Of a DNA stretch of 16,600 nucleotides, positions 7,465 to 14,104 are shown in pieces. Both the position numbers and the translations under genes were made by a program. The stretch's first letter is position 1. Every line of letters starts with the position of its first letter. Source of the stretch: Bacteroidales bacterium (GTDB lineage: Bacteria; Bacteroidota; Bacteroidia; Bacteroidales; VadinHA17); contig JAUYBT010000094.1 of the NCBI GenBank assembly GCA_030692905.1, positions 1 through 16,600 of the forward strand, read 5' to 3'. The notes under the pieces were generated by a model. That model worked only from the letters and a program-made list of their open reading frames with translations, was not told the DNA's origin and did no database searches.

Positions 7465-7989
7465 TCAGGTTTTCTTATTCAACTCCCATAACACAATACC
7501 CACACTCACCGCAATATTGAACGAATGCTTGGTACCAAACTGCGGTATCTCAACACAGATATCACAGAGATTTAAAACATTTTGATCTACTCCATCTACT
7601 TCATGACCAAATACAAGGGCATATTTTTCTCCCTTTTCGACATGCATATCCTGCAACTCAACGGATCCTTCAGTCTGCTCAATACCGATAATTTTATACC
7701 CCTCTTCTTTAAGATCCAGAATCGCATCAGTTGTTTTTGGAAAGTATTTCCAGGTTACAGATTCAGTGGCTCCAAGCGCAGTCTTTTGAATCTCCCTGTG
7801 AGGCGGTTTGGCTGTAATCCCGCATAAGTAAATCGCCTTTGTAAGGAAAGCGTCTGCTGTTCGGAAAATTGAGCCGACATTACTTTGGCTCCTGACATTA
7901 TCCAGAACAATAGCAAATAGTGATTTTTCAGATTTCCGGAACTGGGCTACCGTCTTTCTTTCAAGTTCCCTGTTGAGAAGCTTCCGCAT
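7465..7989 (-). CDS. SPOUT (TrmH/SpoU-like) RNA 2'-O-methyltransferase
   Basis: A compact 174-residue protein with the three SPOUT motifs: motif 1 VLDNVRSQSNVGSIFRTADA (28-47; Asn31, Asn38, Arg43), motif 2 ALVFGHEVDGV (124-134; Glu130) and motif 3 EIPQFGTKHSFNIAVSVGI (147-165; Pro149, Ser156, Asn158). The knotted C-terminal fold binds S-adenosylmethionine; the conserved Arg and Asn residues are those used for ribose methylation of tRNA or rRNA. The extra substrate-binding domain of RlmB/TrmH is missing, so the target nucleotide cannot be assigned. It is convergent with the lipoprotein gene and divergent from sucC, with 103 bases between the two starts. TATTTTCG on the minus strand shortly before the ATG is one base off the -7 element. 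Confidence 0.88.
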   Translation of the reverse strand: MRKLLNRELERKTVAQFRKSEKSLFAIVLDNVRSQSNVGSIFRTADAFLTKAIYLCGITAKPPHREIQKTALGATESVTWKYFPKTTDAILDLKEEGYKIIGIEQTEGSVELQDMHVEKGEKYALVFGHEVDGVDQNVLNLCDICVEIPQFGTKHSFNIAVSVGIVLWELNKKT

Positions 7990-8092
7990 TCTTTTTTATG
8001 CGAAAATAATTAAATAATCTGGTAATTATTATTATTTTGTCACCAGTGAATTCTATGAATCAGAGTTTATTATTTAATTTAACTGTCATAAA

Positions 8093-9283
8093 ATGAATGT
8101 TCATGAATTTCAGGGAAAGTCGTTACTTAAAGCTTACAATGTCGACATCCAGGAAGGTTTTGTAGCAGAAACTCCAGAACAGGCAGTAACAGTTGCAGAA
8201 CAGTTACGGGGGAAATTCGGGTCTGAATATTTCGTTATAAAAGCACAGATACATGCCGGGGGAAGGGGGAAGGGCGGTGGTGTAAAACTGGCAAAATCTG
8301 TCGAAGAAGCCGGCAAATTGGCCGGCCAGATACTGGGCATGCAGCTGGTTACTCCGCAGACTGGGCCAGAAGGAAAAAAGGTAAACAAGGTCCTCGTTGC
8401 ACAGGATGTTTATTACAAAGGAGATTCTGAACCGGAAGAGTTCTATGTAAGTATTCTGCTGAATAGAAACAGCGGAAGATACATTTTTATGTATTCTCCT
8501 GAAGGTGGAATGTCAATTGAAGAGGTTGCTGAAAAATCACCGGATCTGATTTTTACCGAGGAAATAGATCCGGGTATCGGATTGCAGCCATTTCAGACAC
8601 GCAATATTGCCTTTAACCTGGGCTTGTCGGGGGTAGCATTTAAAAATATGCAGAAGTTTCTTTCGGGTATTTATGAGACTTTCATTGGTTGCGATGCACA
8701 GCTGCTTGAAATTAATCCGGTGCTGAAAACCAGCGACAGCAGGATATTGGCAGTCGATTGCAAACTTGTTCTCGATGATAATGCATTGTTCAGGCATCCT
8801 GACCTTATCGGTATGAGGGACATTAATGAGGAAGACCCTGTTGAAGTTGAGGCAGGAAAGCATAATCTCAATTTTGTAAAACTCGATGGAAATGTAGGCT
8901 GCATGGTTAACGGAGCAGGGTTGGCAATGGCGACTATGGATATAATAAAACTCTCAGGCGGAGCACCTGCCAATTTTCTGGATGTTGGTGGTGGTGCCAA
9001 TTCCAAGACTGTCGAAGCCGGCTTCCGGATTATTCTTAAAGATCCTGCTGTTAAAGCTATCTTGATTAATATCTTCGGTGGAATTGTCAGATGCGACAGG
9101 GTGGCAAACGGAGTGGTTGAAGCGTATAAATCGATTGGTAAGATTAATGTGCCTGTAATAGTGAGGTTACAGGGGGCCAATGCTGTGGAAGCAAAAACAA
9201 TAATCGACAACTCAGGACTTGCAGTATTTTCTGCAGTATCATTTAAAGAGGCTTCAGCACTGGTCACAAAGGTTTTAAACTAA
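8093..9283 (+). CDS. sucC: Succinyl-CoA synthetase beta subunit (ADP/GDP-forming)
   Basis: The 396-residue product matches the usual length. It begins MNVHEFQGKSLL, has an ATP-grasp domain (Lys50, glycine-rich HAGGRGKGGGVK at 54-65, and LLEINPV near 204-210) and a CoA-ligase domain with NGAGLAMATMD (~274), FLDVGGGAN (~295-303), NIFGGIVRCD (~324-333) and VPVIVRLQGAN. With the alpha subunit it interconverts succinyl-CoA and succinate with formation or use of ATP or GTP in the TCA cycle; in anaerobic Bacteroidota it can run either way as part of succinate/propionate metabolism. The alpha-subunit gene sucD, often adjacent, is not downstream: the next gene is unrelated. There is no exact promoter; TTATTTTG at 8032-8039 is one base off. 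Confidence 0.96.
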   Translation: MNVHEFQGKSLLKAYNVDIQEGFVAETPEQAVTVAEQLRGKFGSEYFVIKAQIHAGGRGKGGGVKLAKSVEEAGKLAGQILGMQLVTPQTGPEGKKVNKVLVAQDVYYKGDSEPEEFYVSILLNRNSGRYIFMYSPEGGMSIEEVAEKSPDLIFTEEIDPGIGLQPFQTRNIAFNLGLSGVAFKNMQKFLSGIYETFIGCDAQLLEINPVLKTSDSRILAVDCKLVLDDNALFRHPDLIGMRDINEEDPVEVEAGKHNLNFVKLDGNVGCMVNGAGLAMATMDIIKLSGGAPANFLDVGGGANSKTVEAGFRIILKDPAVKAILINIFGGIVRCDRVANGVVEAYKSIGKINVPVIVRLQGANAVEAKTIIDNSGLAVFSAVSFKEASALVTKVLN

Positions 9284-9296
9284 GAAAAGGGAGCGG

Positions 9297-9331
9297 GAGA
9301 TTCCTCGCTGGCGCTCGGAATGAGGAATCTC
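9297..9331. repeat. REP-like palindrome downstream of sucC
   Basis: Perfect 10-bp inverted repeat GAGATTCCTC (9297-9306) and GAGGAATCTC (9322-9331) around a 15-base GC-rich centre ending CTCGGAAT. It starts 13 bases after the sucC stop. No T-run follows, so it is not a standard terminator, although a stable 3' hairpin may protect the mRNA. Its GATT-x-C...AATGA layout resembles the elements at 390-512. Confidence 0.65.
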
Positions 9332-9506
9332 ACCTCGAATGGCAAAATGCAAGCAATGAGAGAGAGAATATGAATAAATTTATTATTATGAATTTGGACA
9401 AATCAAATTAGAAGCGGAACCCGACGAAGTTAAAATCAATGAATTTATGTGTATGATTCTGATACTCATTTTATTTTAAAAATCTGTTTTAAGTAGATAT
9501 CGGAAA

Positions 9507-10199
9507 ATGAAATTCAATAATTTGCGTCTCGTTTTTTTCCTGAAAATCTTTTTCGTTATTTTTCTCGTTTTAATTTCAATCTATTTTATTATTCCTAAAG
9601 ATAGAAGGAACCATTTGTTTTTCTATTTCAGTACCCGCTGTTTAGATTATAAACAAAAGGATTTCAGCAGAAGGCTAAACGATAAAATTGTAGATTATTT
9701 AGCTGAGGCAAAACGAAAAGGGATTAAAGTCTGCAAGGATGAAAGTGAAATAAAGCAAAGAATTTCGGAGGGCAAATTAGTAAAAGTTAAAACCGGGAAC
9801 AGATATATAGTTAACAGAATGACATTTAGTTCCCCTTGTGTTACAAAAGAAACCAGGATTCTCCTCGATGAGATTGCCAGAAGGTTTAGGGAGAAAACTT
9901 CACAAAAAGGATTAAAAGGATCCCGATTTATTGTGACATCAATGACGAGGAAAACTGAAAGTTTAAAAAGTCTGAGAAAGTACAACCGGAATGCCTCTGC
10001 CAACAGTCCTCACCTTTATGGGAATGCTTTCGATATAAGTTACAAAAGGATTTTAGCACGAAAATGGGTTTTAACAAATTGCGATAAAAAATTCTTGAAA
10101 GAGGCGCTCGCTGAAGTAATATTCGAACTTAAGAAGGAGAAGAAATGCTGGGCTACCTATGAAAGAGTGCAGAATTGCTTTCATATTGTCTCCAGATAG
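9507..10199 (+). CDS. DUF5715 family protein, membrane-anchored, LAS-peptidase-like
   Basis: A 230-residue protein with one N-terminal transmembrane segment (~8-29: LVFFLKIFFVIFLVLISIYF) and a basic periplasmic domain. It matches my recollection of DUF5715. The C-terminal half contains RFIVTSMTRK, then NSPHLYGNAFDISY, i.e. His169 and Asp176 in the SxHxxGxAxD-type arrangement of LAS metallopeptidases (VanX/VanY, M15, MepA), and a late CFHIV with His226 that could be the third zinc ligand. Those enzymes cut peptidoglycan peptides. Whether the catalytic base is kept is unclear (Glu219 is a possibility), so activity is inference. The preceding 223 bases hold a repeat and AT-rich sequence with no good promoter. 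The gene ends 33 bases from the convergent CDGSH gene. Confidence 0.75.
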   Translation: MKFNNLRLVFFLKIFFVIFLVLISIYFIIPKDRRNHLFFYFSTRCLDYKQKDFSRRLNDKIVDYLAEAKRKGIKVCKDESEIKQRISEGKLVKVKTGNRYIVNRMTFSSPCVTKETRILLDEIARRFREKTSQKGLKGSRFIVTSMTRKTESLKSLRKYNRNASANSPHLYGNAFDISYKRILARKWVLTNCDKKFLKEALAEVIFELKKEKKCWATYERVQNCFHIVSR

Positions 10200-10232
10200 A
10201 ATTTTAGAATTTTTTAATATTGAGAGGAGAAC

Positions 10233-10424
10233 CTATCTCTTATGCGATCCGTCGCAATATGGTTTATTCCCCGATTTTCCACATCTGCAAAGCCAAACCT
10301 CTCCTTGAGAATCCTTAGTATCTCTCTTTAAATCTTTTAATATAAAATTACCCATAATTTTCAATGGTCCGAAATCAATTACTTCGATAATTGCCTGAGA
10401 TTTATGTTCTTTATTCTCTTCCAT
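10233..10424 (-). CDS. Small CDGSH iron-sulfur domain protein
   Basis: A 63-residue single-domain protein. The motif LCRCGKSGNKPYCDGSHKR fits the CDGSH [2Fe-2S] signature exactly, with predicted ligands Cys46, Cys48, Cys57 and His61. Such proteins (mitoNEET relatives) carry a redox-active, pH-labile cluster. The N-terminal half (IIEVIDFGPLKIMGNFILKD) resembles the strand-rich segment before the motif in the upstream gene product, suggesting duplication. The start is uncertain: ATG at 10424 begins MEENKEHKS, 10 bases after the upstream stop; ATG at 10442 would add six residues and overlap the upstream gene by 8 bases. Either way the two are cotranscribed and likely translationally coupled. Function beyond iron-sulfur binding is unknown. 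Confidence 0.85.
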   Translation of the reverse strand: MEENKEHKSQAIIEVIDFGPLKIMGNFILKDLKRDTKDSQGEVWLCRCGKSGNKPYCDGSHKR

Positions 10425-10434
10425 ACCTGAAATA

Positions 10435-10947
10435 TTAATCATTAAAACCGATTTTCCTGTGTTGCCCGTCGCAGAATGGCTGATGGTCGCTTGCTCCACA
10501 CCGGCATATTGAAATTATGCTTTCCTGTACTTCTTTTTTATTCCCGTTATATACAAGAGTAAAATTTCCCTTAAGAACAATTGGTCCGTCAACCATTACT
10601 TTAATCGATACAGGATGTTCTTCCGGAACAGAATCATTAGTATTCATAAGTTCAGGCCTTCTGAACTTAATATGATTCAGTTGATCACTGCCAACCAATC
10701 CGTTTTTTTCATCATCATTCCACTTCCAGGCAAGAGCTTCAGTGGGACATAAATTTACAACTTCAATAATTTTGGCTGTTGTGGAACCATTCATATCAAC
10801 CCATGGCCTCCTGCCGGGATCAAAAACTTCAATTAGCTCTCTGTAACAGTATGATGCGTGAACACATGCCGATGGTTTCCAATAAACGGTTATTTCATCG
10901 TTCCTGTATTTTCTACCTCCTGAAAATTGCTTATCCTCTCTGTCCAT
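10435..10947 (-). CDS. Fer4_19 + CDGSH iron-sulfur protein
   Basis: A 170-residue two-domain protein. Residues ~18-75 are a Fer4_19 (divergent mono-cluster ferredoxin, YjdI-like) domain: CVHASYC gives Cys28 and Cys34, followed by FDPGRRPWVDMNG, the family hallmark, and NLCPTEALAW with Cys67. Residues ~110-165 are a CDGSH domain with ICRCGASDHQPFCDGQH: ligands Cys148, Cys150, Cys159 and His163, with Gln in place of Ser in CDGSH. Only three cysteines serve the first domain, as in the family as I know it, so the cluster type there is open. I choose the ATG at 10947; a GTG one codon upstream is possible. It is the first gene of a two-gene minus-strand unit. Electron transfer or cluster storage is a plausible role; the partner is unknown. 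Confidence 0.85.
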   Translation of the reverse strand: MDREDKQFSGGRKYRNDEITVYWKPSACVHASYCYRELIEVFDPGRRPWVDMNGSTTAKIIEVVNLCPTEALAWKWNDDEKNGLVGSDQLNHIKFRRPELMNTNDSVPEEHPVSIKVMVDGPIVLKGNFTLVYNGNKKEVQESIISICRCGASDHQPFCDGQHRKIGFND

Positions 10948-11227
10948 CACTGCTGTATTTTTGTAATATGATTATCAGTTTATTTCAATCAGAAACATAT
11001 TTAAATGCCATTCAATCAAGGCATTAAATCGCAGGGCATTTGTAAAATAAAATATTAAATACCTGGTTGCAATTTAACACTTTTTAAATATAACCGGGGA
11101 GAAGTGATCCAATGATTGTTTAAAATAGAATCTGAAATATGCCAACTCTGCTTTTATTCAATGATTGGCCTCGACAGGGATTCATATAATTCTTTATTTA
11201 TTCTTACTTTGCATTCTGCTTTGACAG

Positions 11228-13492
11228 ATGAAAAAAATGTGGTTTGCTGATATTATTTTGCCCCTGGCAGTAAGGGGAAGATTCACCTACAGGATCCCTG
11301 ATGATTTTCTTGAAAAAATTAAACCCGGAGTAAGGGTCACAGTACAATTCGGCGGGAAGAACCTCTATTCAGGAATTGTCTGCAACATTCACGACAAGAC
11401 ACCTGCCGTTAAAAATGTCAAAACAATAGTTGATGTCCTCGATGCTATTCCGGTAATTAATGAGAGCCAACTAAAGTTATGGCTTTGGATATCAGAGTAT
11501 TATCTATGCAGCGAAGGGGAAGTGATGAAAGCGGCCCTGCCTTCAGAAACCAGTCTTAATAGTTATAAACCAAGAACAGAGACATTTATAAGACTTTCAG
11601 AAAAATATAATGACTCTGACTTAAATTCAATACTCGATAGCCTTGTCAGGGCTCCAAAGCAACAGGAAGTCCTTTCGACTTATATCAGGTTAACCGGATA
11701 TGCTGAAGGAGCAGAAATTAAACCTGTCAGAAAGTCACTTCTTTTGAAAGAAGCCGGTTCCTTACAAAATATTATTGAAGCTCTTACCGGAAAGGGAATA
11801 CTGTCATCTTCATCATTAGAGGTCGCAAGATTAACTGATTCCGACAGCTATAATGAACCGGTCAGGAAACTAAGTGAAGCTCAGTCACTAGCTTACGAAT
11901 CAGTTACAAACCAACTTAGGGAGAAAGATATTGTATTGCTGCATGGAGTGACATCCAGCGGAAAGACGGAGATTTATATACACCTTATTGAAGAACAGTT
12001 AAAAATCGGAAAGCAGGTCCTTTATATGCTCCCCGAAATAGCCCTTACAACACAGATAATACTCCGGCTGAAAAAACATTTTGGTGGAGTAACAGGCGTC
12101 TACCACTCTAGGTTCAGCGACCCTGAAAAAGTGGAAATATGGAAAAGAGTTTCAGATGATGATCCTTTAAACGGTTACAGGTTAATTCTCGGAGTAAGAT
12201 CGTCCCTGTTTCTTCCGTTCAGTAACCTCGGACTGATAATTGTTGATGAAGAGCACGACGGGTCATATAAACAACACGATCCGGCACCCCGATATCATGC
12301 CCGTGATTCTGCAATTATGCTTGCGGTCCTGCATAAAGCAAAAACCATACTGGGTTCGGCTTCCCCTTCTGTTGAGAGTTATAATAATGCTGTTAATGGG
12401 AAGTATGGACTTACCGTATTAAAAGAGAGGTACGGGTTTATCAAATTGCCTGCTATAGTAATTGCCAACACACGTGAGGCATACAAAAAAAAGCTGATGG
12501 TTTCGCATTTTACCCCTGAATTGCTTCAGGCAATGGATGAGGCACTCGGGAAAGACGAGCAGATAATTCTTTTCCAGAACAGGAGAGGATTCTCTCCTTA
12601 TATCGAGTGTCCGGAATGCGGATGGATACCGGTCTGCATTCAGTGTGCTGTCAATCTTACATATCATAAAGGTATCAGCAAACTGGTGTGCCACTATTGT
12701 GGTTATACCACCACTATGCCTTCCAAATGCGGAAACTGTCATTCTACCGGAATGGTAACAAGGGGATTCGGCACTGAGAAAATCGAAGATGAAATAAAAA
12801 TTGTATTTCCGGCCGCCAGGGTAGCAAGAATGGACCAGGATACCACCAGAAACAAAAACTCTTTTAACAAAATAATCCGGACTTTTGAAGAGAGACGAAT
12901 CGATATCCTTATCGGAACACAAATGATTTCCAAAGGACTTGATTTTGAAAATCTTACGGTTGTAGGAGTGTTAAATGCCGACAATCTACTGAACTACCCG
13001 GATTTCAGGGCACATGAAAGAAGTTTTCAATTGATGGAACAGGTTAGCGGAAGAGCGGGACGCAGGCAGAAACAGGGTAAGGTTGTGATCCAGACATCTG
13101 ATCCTGCTAACAGGATTATAAGACAGGTACTCCGGCACGATTATGAAAGTATGTTCAGGATCCAGGCTGAAGAAAGAATGACCTTCAACTATCCCCCATT
13201 CTGCCGGATGGTTAAAATCAGTATTAAGCATAAAGACAGAGCTCAGTTAAATTATTATTCAGATATACTTGGGCGTGATCTTAAAGAGATATTCGGTAAA
13301 AGGGTACTTGGCCCTCAATCTCCTGTTATTTCGCAGGTGCAGTTATGGTATATTAAAACAATACTGATAAAAATTGAAAGGGAAAAGCCTCCGGCAAAAG
13401 CCAAGCAGCTGATCATTGAAGCGATTGAAAGACTCGAAAAAATTAAGGGAGCTTCTTCACTTAAGATCGCTATAGATGTCGATCCATACTAA
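11228..13492 (+). CDS. priA: Primosomal replication restart helicase PriA (N')
   Basis: The 754-residue product is a 3'-to-5' superfamily 2 DNA helicase that recognises abandoned forks and loads the replicative helicase. In order: N-terminal 3'-DNA-binding domain (MWFADIILPLAV, FTYRIPDD, VTVQFGGK), winged helix, helicase lobe 1 with Walker A GVTSSGKT (240-247) and Walker B DEEHD (340-344), the embedded zinc region with four Cys pairs (CPEC, CIQC, CHYC, CGNC; ~461-508) for two zinc ions, and lobe 2 with IGTQMISKGLDF and QVSGRAGR. All key motifs are intact. The ATG at 11228 is used; ATG at 11237 is a close alternative. The 277 bases upstream separate it from the divergent iron-sulfur genes; TTACTTTG at 11204-11211 is one base off the -7 consensus. 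Confidence 0.95.
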   Translation: MKKMWFADIILPLAVRGRFTYRIPDDFLEKIKPGVRVTVQFGGKNLYSGIVCNIHDKTPAVKNVKTIVDVLDAIPVINESQLKLWLWISEYYLCSEGEVMKAALPSETSLNSYKPRTETFIRLSEKYNDSDLNSILDSLVRAPKQQEVLSTYIRLTGYAEGAEIKPVRKSLLLKEAGSLQNIIEALTGKGILSSSSLEVARLTDSDSYNEPVRKLSEAQSLAYESVTNQLREKDIVLLHGVTSSGKTEIYIHLIEEQLKIGKQVLYMLPEIALTTQIILRLKKHFGGVTGVYHSRFSDPEKVEIWKRVSDDDPLNGYRLILGVRSSLFLPFSNLGLIIVDEEHDGSYKQHDPAPRYHARDSAIMLAVLHKAKTILGSASPSVESYNNAVNGKYGLTVLKERYGFIKLPAIVIANTREAYKKKLMVSHFTPELLQAMDEALGKDEQIILFQNRRGFSPYIECPECGWIPVCIQCAVNLTYHKGISKLVCHYCGYTTTMPSKCGNCHSTGMVTRGFGTEKIEDEIKIVFPAARVARMDQDTTRNKNSFNKIIRTFEERRIDILIGTQMISKGLDFENLTVVGVLNADNLLNYPDFRAHERSFQLMEQVSGRAGRRQKQGKVVIQTSDPANRIIRQVLRHDYESMFRIQAEERMTFNYPPFCRMVKISIKHKDRAQLNYYSDILGRDLKEIFGKRVLGPQSPVISQVQLWYIKTILIKIEREKPPAKAKQLIIEAIERLEKIKGASSLKIAIDVDPY

Positions 13493-13506
13493 TCTTCTCT
13501 CATAAC

Positions 13507-13656
13507 GAACTCACCCCCTTAATCCCCCTCTCTTCTTCGTAAAGAGGGGGAAACTAATTATTATTCAGCGTATTACTCCCCCTCTCTAAGAATTAGAGAG
13601 GGGGTTGGGGGGTGAGTTCATGCACTTCAAAGGGGAGGTCGTGGGGTGAGTTCATG
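13507..13656. repeat. Head-to-head C/G-rich palindromic repeats with a third partial copy
   Basis: Copy 1 reads GAACTCACCCCC at 13507-13518 then a hairpin CCCCCTCT (13524-13531) / AGAGGGGG (13543-13550). Copy 2 is the reverse complement arrangement: a 12-bp hairpin CCCCCTCTCTAA (13578-13589) / TTAGAGAGGGGG (13593-13604), then GGGGGTGAGTTC at 13608-13619, the exact reverse complement of the copy 1 end. A third end, GGGGTGAGTTCATG, recurs at 13643-13656. The block fills the gap between priA and the DUF6165 gene and encodes nothing credible. No T-run follows the hairpins. Confidence 0.75.
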
Positions 13657-13704
13657 AGATAGAAATGGAATGAAGTGGTGTGATATATATAATGAAAAAG
13701 ATAC

Positions 13705-13712
13705 TATTTTTG
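13705..13712 (+). promoter_or_regulatory. -7 element for the DUF6165-GT9 operon
   Basis: TATTTTTG matches TAnnTTTG exactly, 19 bases before the ATG at 13732, implying a leader of only about 14 bases. I see no clear TTTG at the -33 position, so this is a weaker call than those at rpsO and the kinase gene. Confidence 0.45.
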
Positions 13713-13731
13713 AATAATAAAAATATTAAAC

Positions 13732-14103
13732 ATGAAAATAGAAGTATCAAATGGTGAGATTATTGATAAACTCACTATCATCCAGATAAAACTTGAACGG
13801 ATTAAAGACAAGGTTAAACTTGTTAATCTGAAAAAGGAATACGACGAACTGATCAGTGCCTCTTCCTCAATCATAAGCATTACAGATACATTATATAAAG
13901 CATTGTATGAGGTGAATTGTGAATTATGGGACATAGAGGACCATATACGCGACCTTGAGAGAAATAAAGACTTTGGCGATGATTTTATTGCTACCGCACG
14001 CGCCATATATTTCAAAAACGACAAAAGATCGGAGCTAAAAAGAGAGATTAATATAAAGACCTCTTCCGGACTAATCGAGGAAAAATCCTACAAAAGATAT
14101 TGA
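13732..14103 (+). CDS. DUF6165 family protein
   Basis: A 123-residue, highly charged and mostly helical protein that I recognise as DUF6165. Hallmarks are the N-terminal MKIEVSNGEIIDKLTIIQIK, the central YEVNCELWDIEDHIRDLE and the C-terminal YFKNDKRSELKREIN ending EEKSYKRY. It has no signal peptide, membrane segment or known catalytic motif and is probably a cytosolic coiled or helical-bundle protein. Members of the family are, to my knowledge, often encoded near glycosyltransferase genes; here the GT9 start lies one base after this stop (TGA A ATG), so the two are almost certainly cotranslated. A role in regulating or assembling surface glycan synthesis is inference from that context only. 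Confidence 0.8.
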   Translation: MKIEVSNGEIIDKLTIIQIKLERIKDKVKLVNLKKEYDELISASSSIISITDTLYKALYEVNCELWDIEDHIRDLERNKDFGDDFIATARAIYFKNDKRSELKREINIKTSSGLIEEKSYKRY

Positions 14104-14104
14104 A

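Noticed and set aside
8671..9267. 198-codon open frame antisense to sucC
   Set aside because: It lies wholly opposite the well-conserved sucC gene, and its serine/threonine/proline-rich translation is what antisense reading of a real gene gives.
9382..9480. Short open stretch reading QIKLEAEPDEVKINEF and then a hydrophobic end, between sucC and the DUF5715 gene
   Set aside because: It looks slightly protein-like and might be a gene remnant, but it has no good start codon, is only ~30 codons, and matches nothing I recognise.
10948..10950. GTG as start of the Fer4_19-CDGSH gene
   Set aside because: An ATG follows directly at 10947; with no ribosome-binding evidence for the GTG the ATG is preferred.
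12419..12922. 167-codon open frame antisense to priA
   Set aside because: It is opposite the zinc-binding and helicase part of priA and has no recognisable motif of its own.
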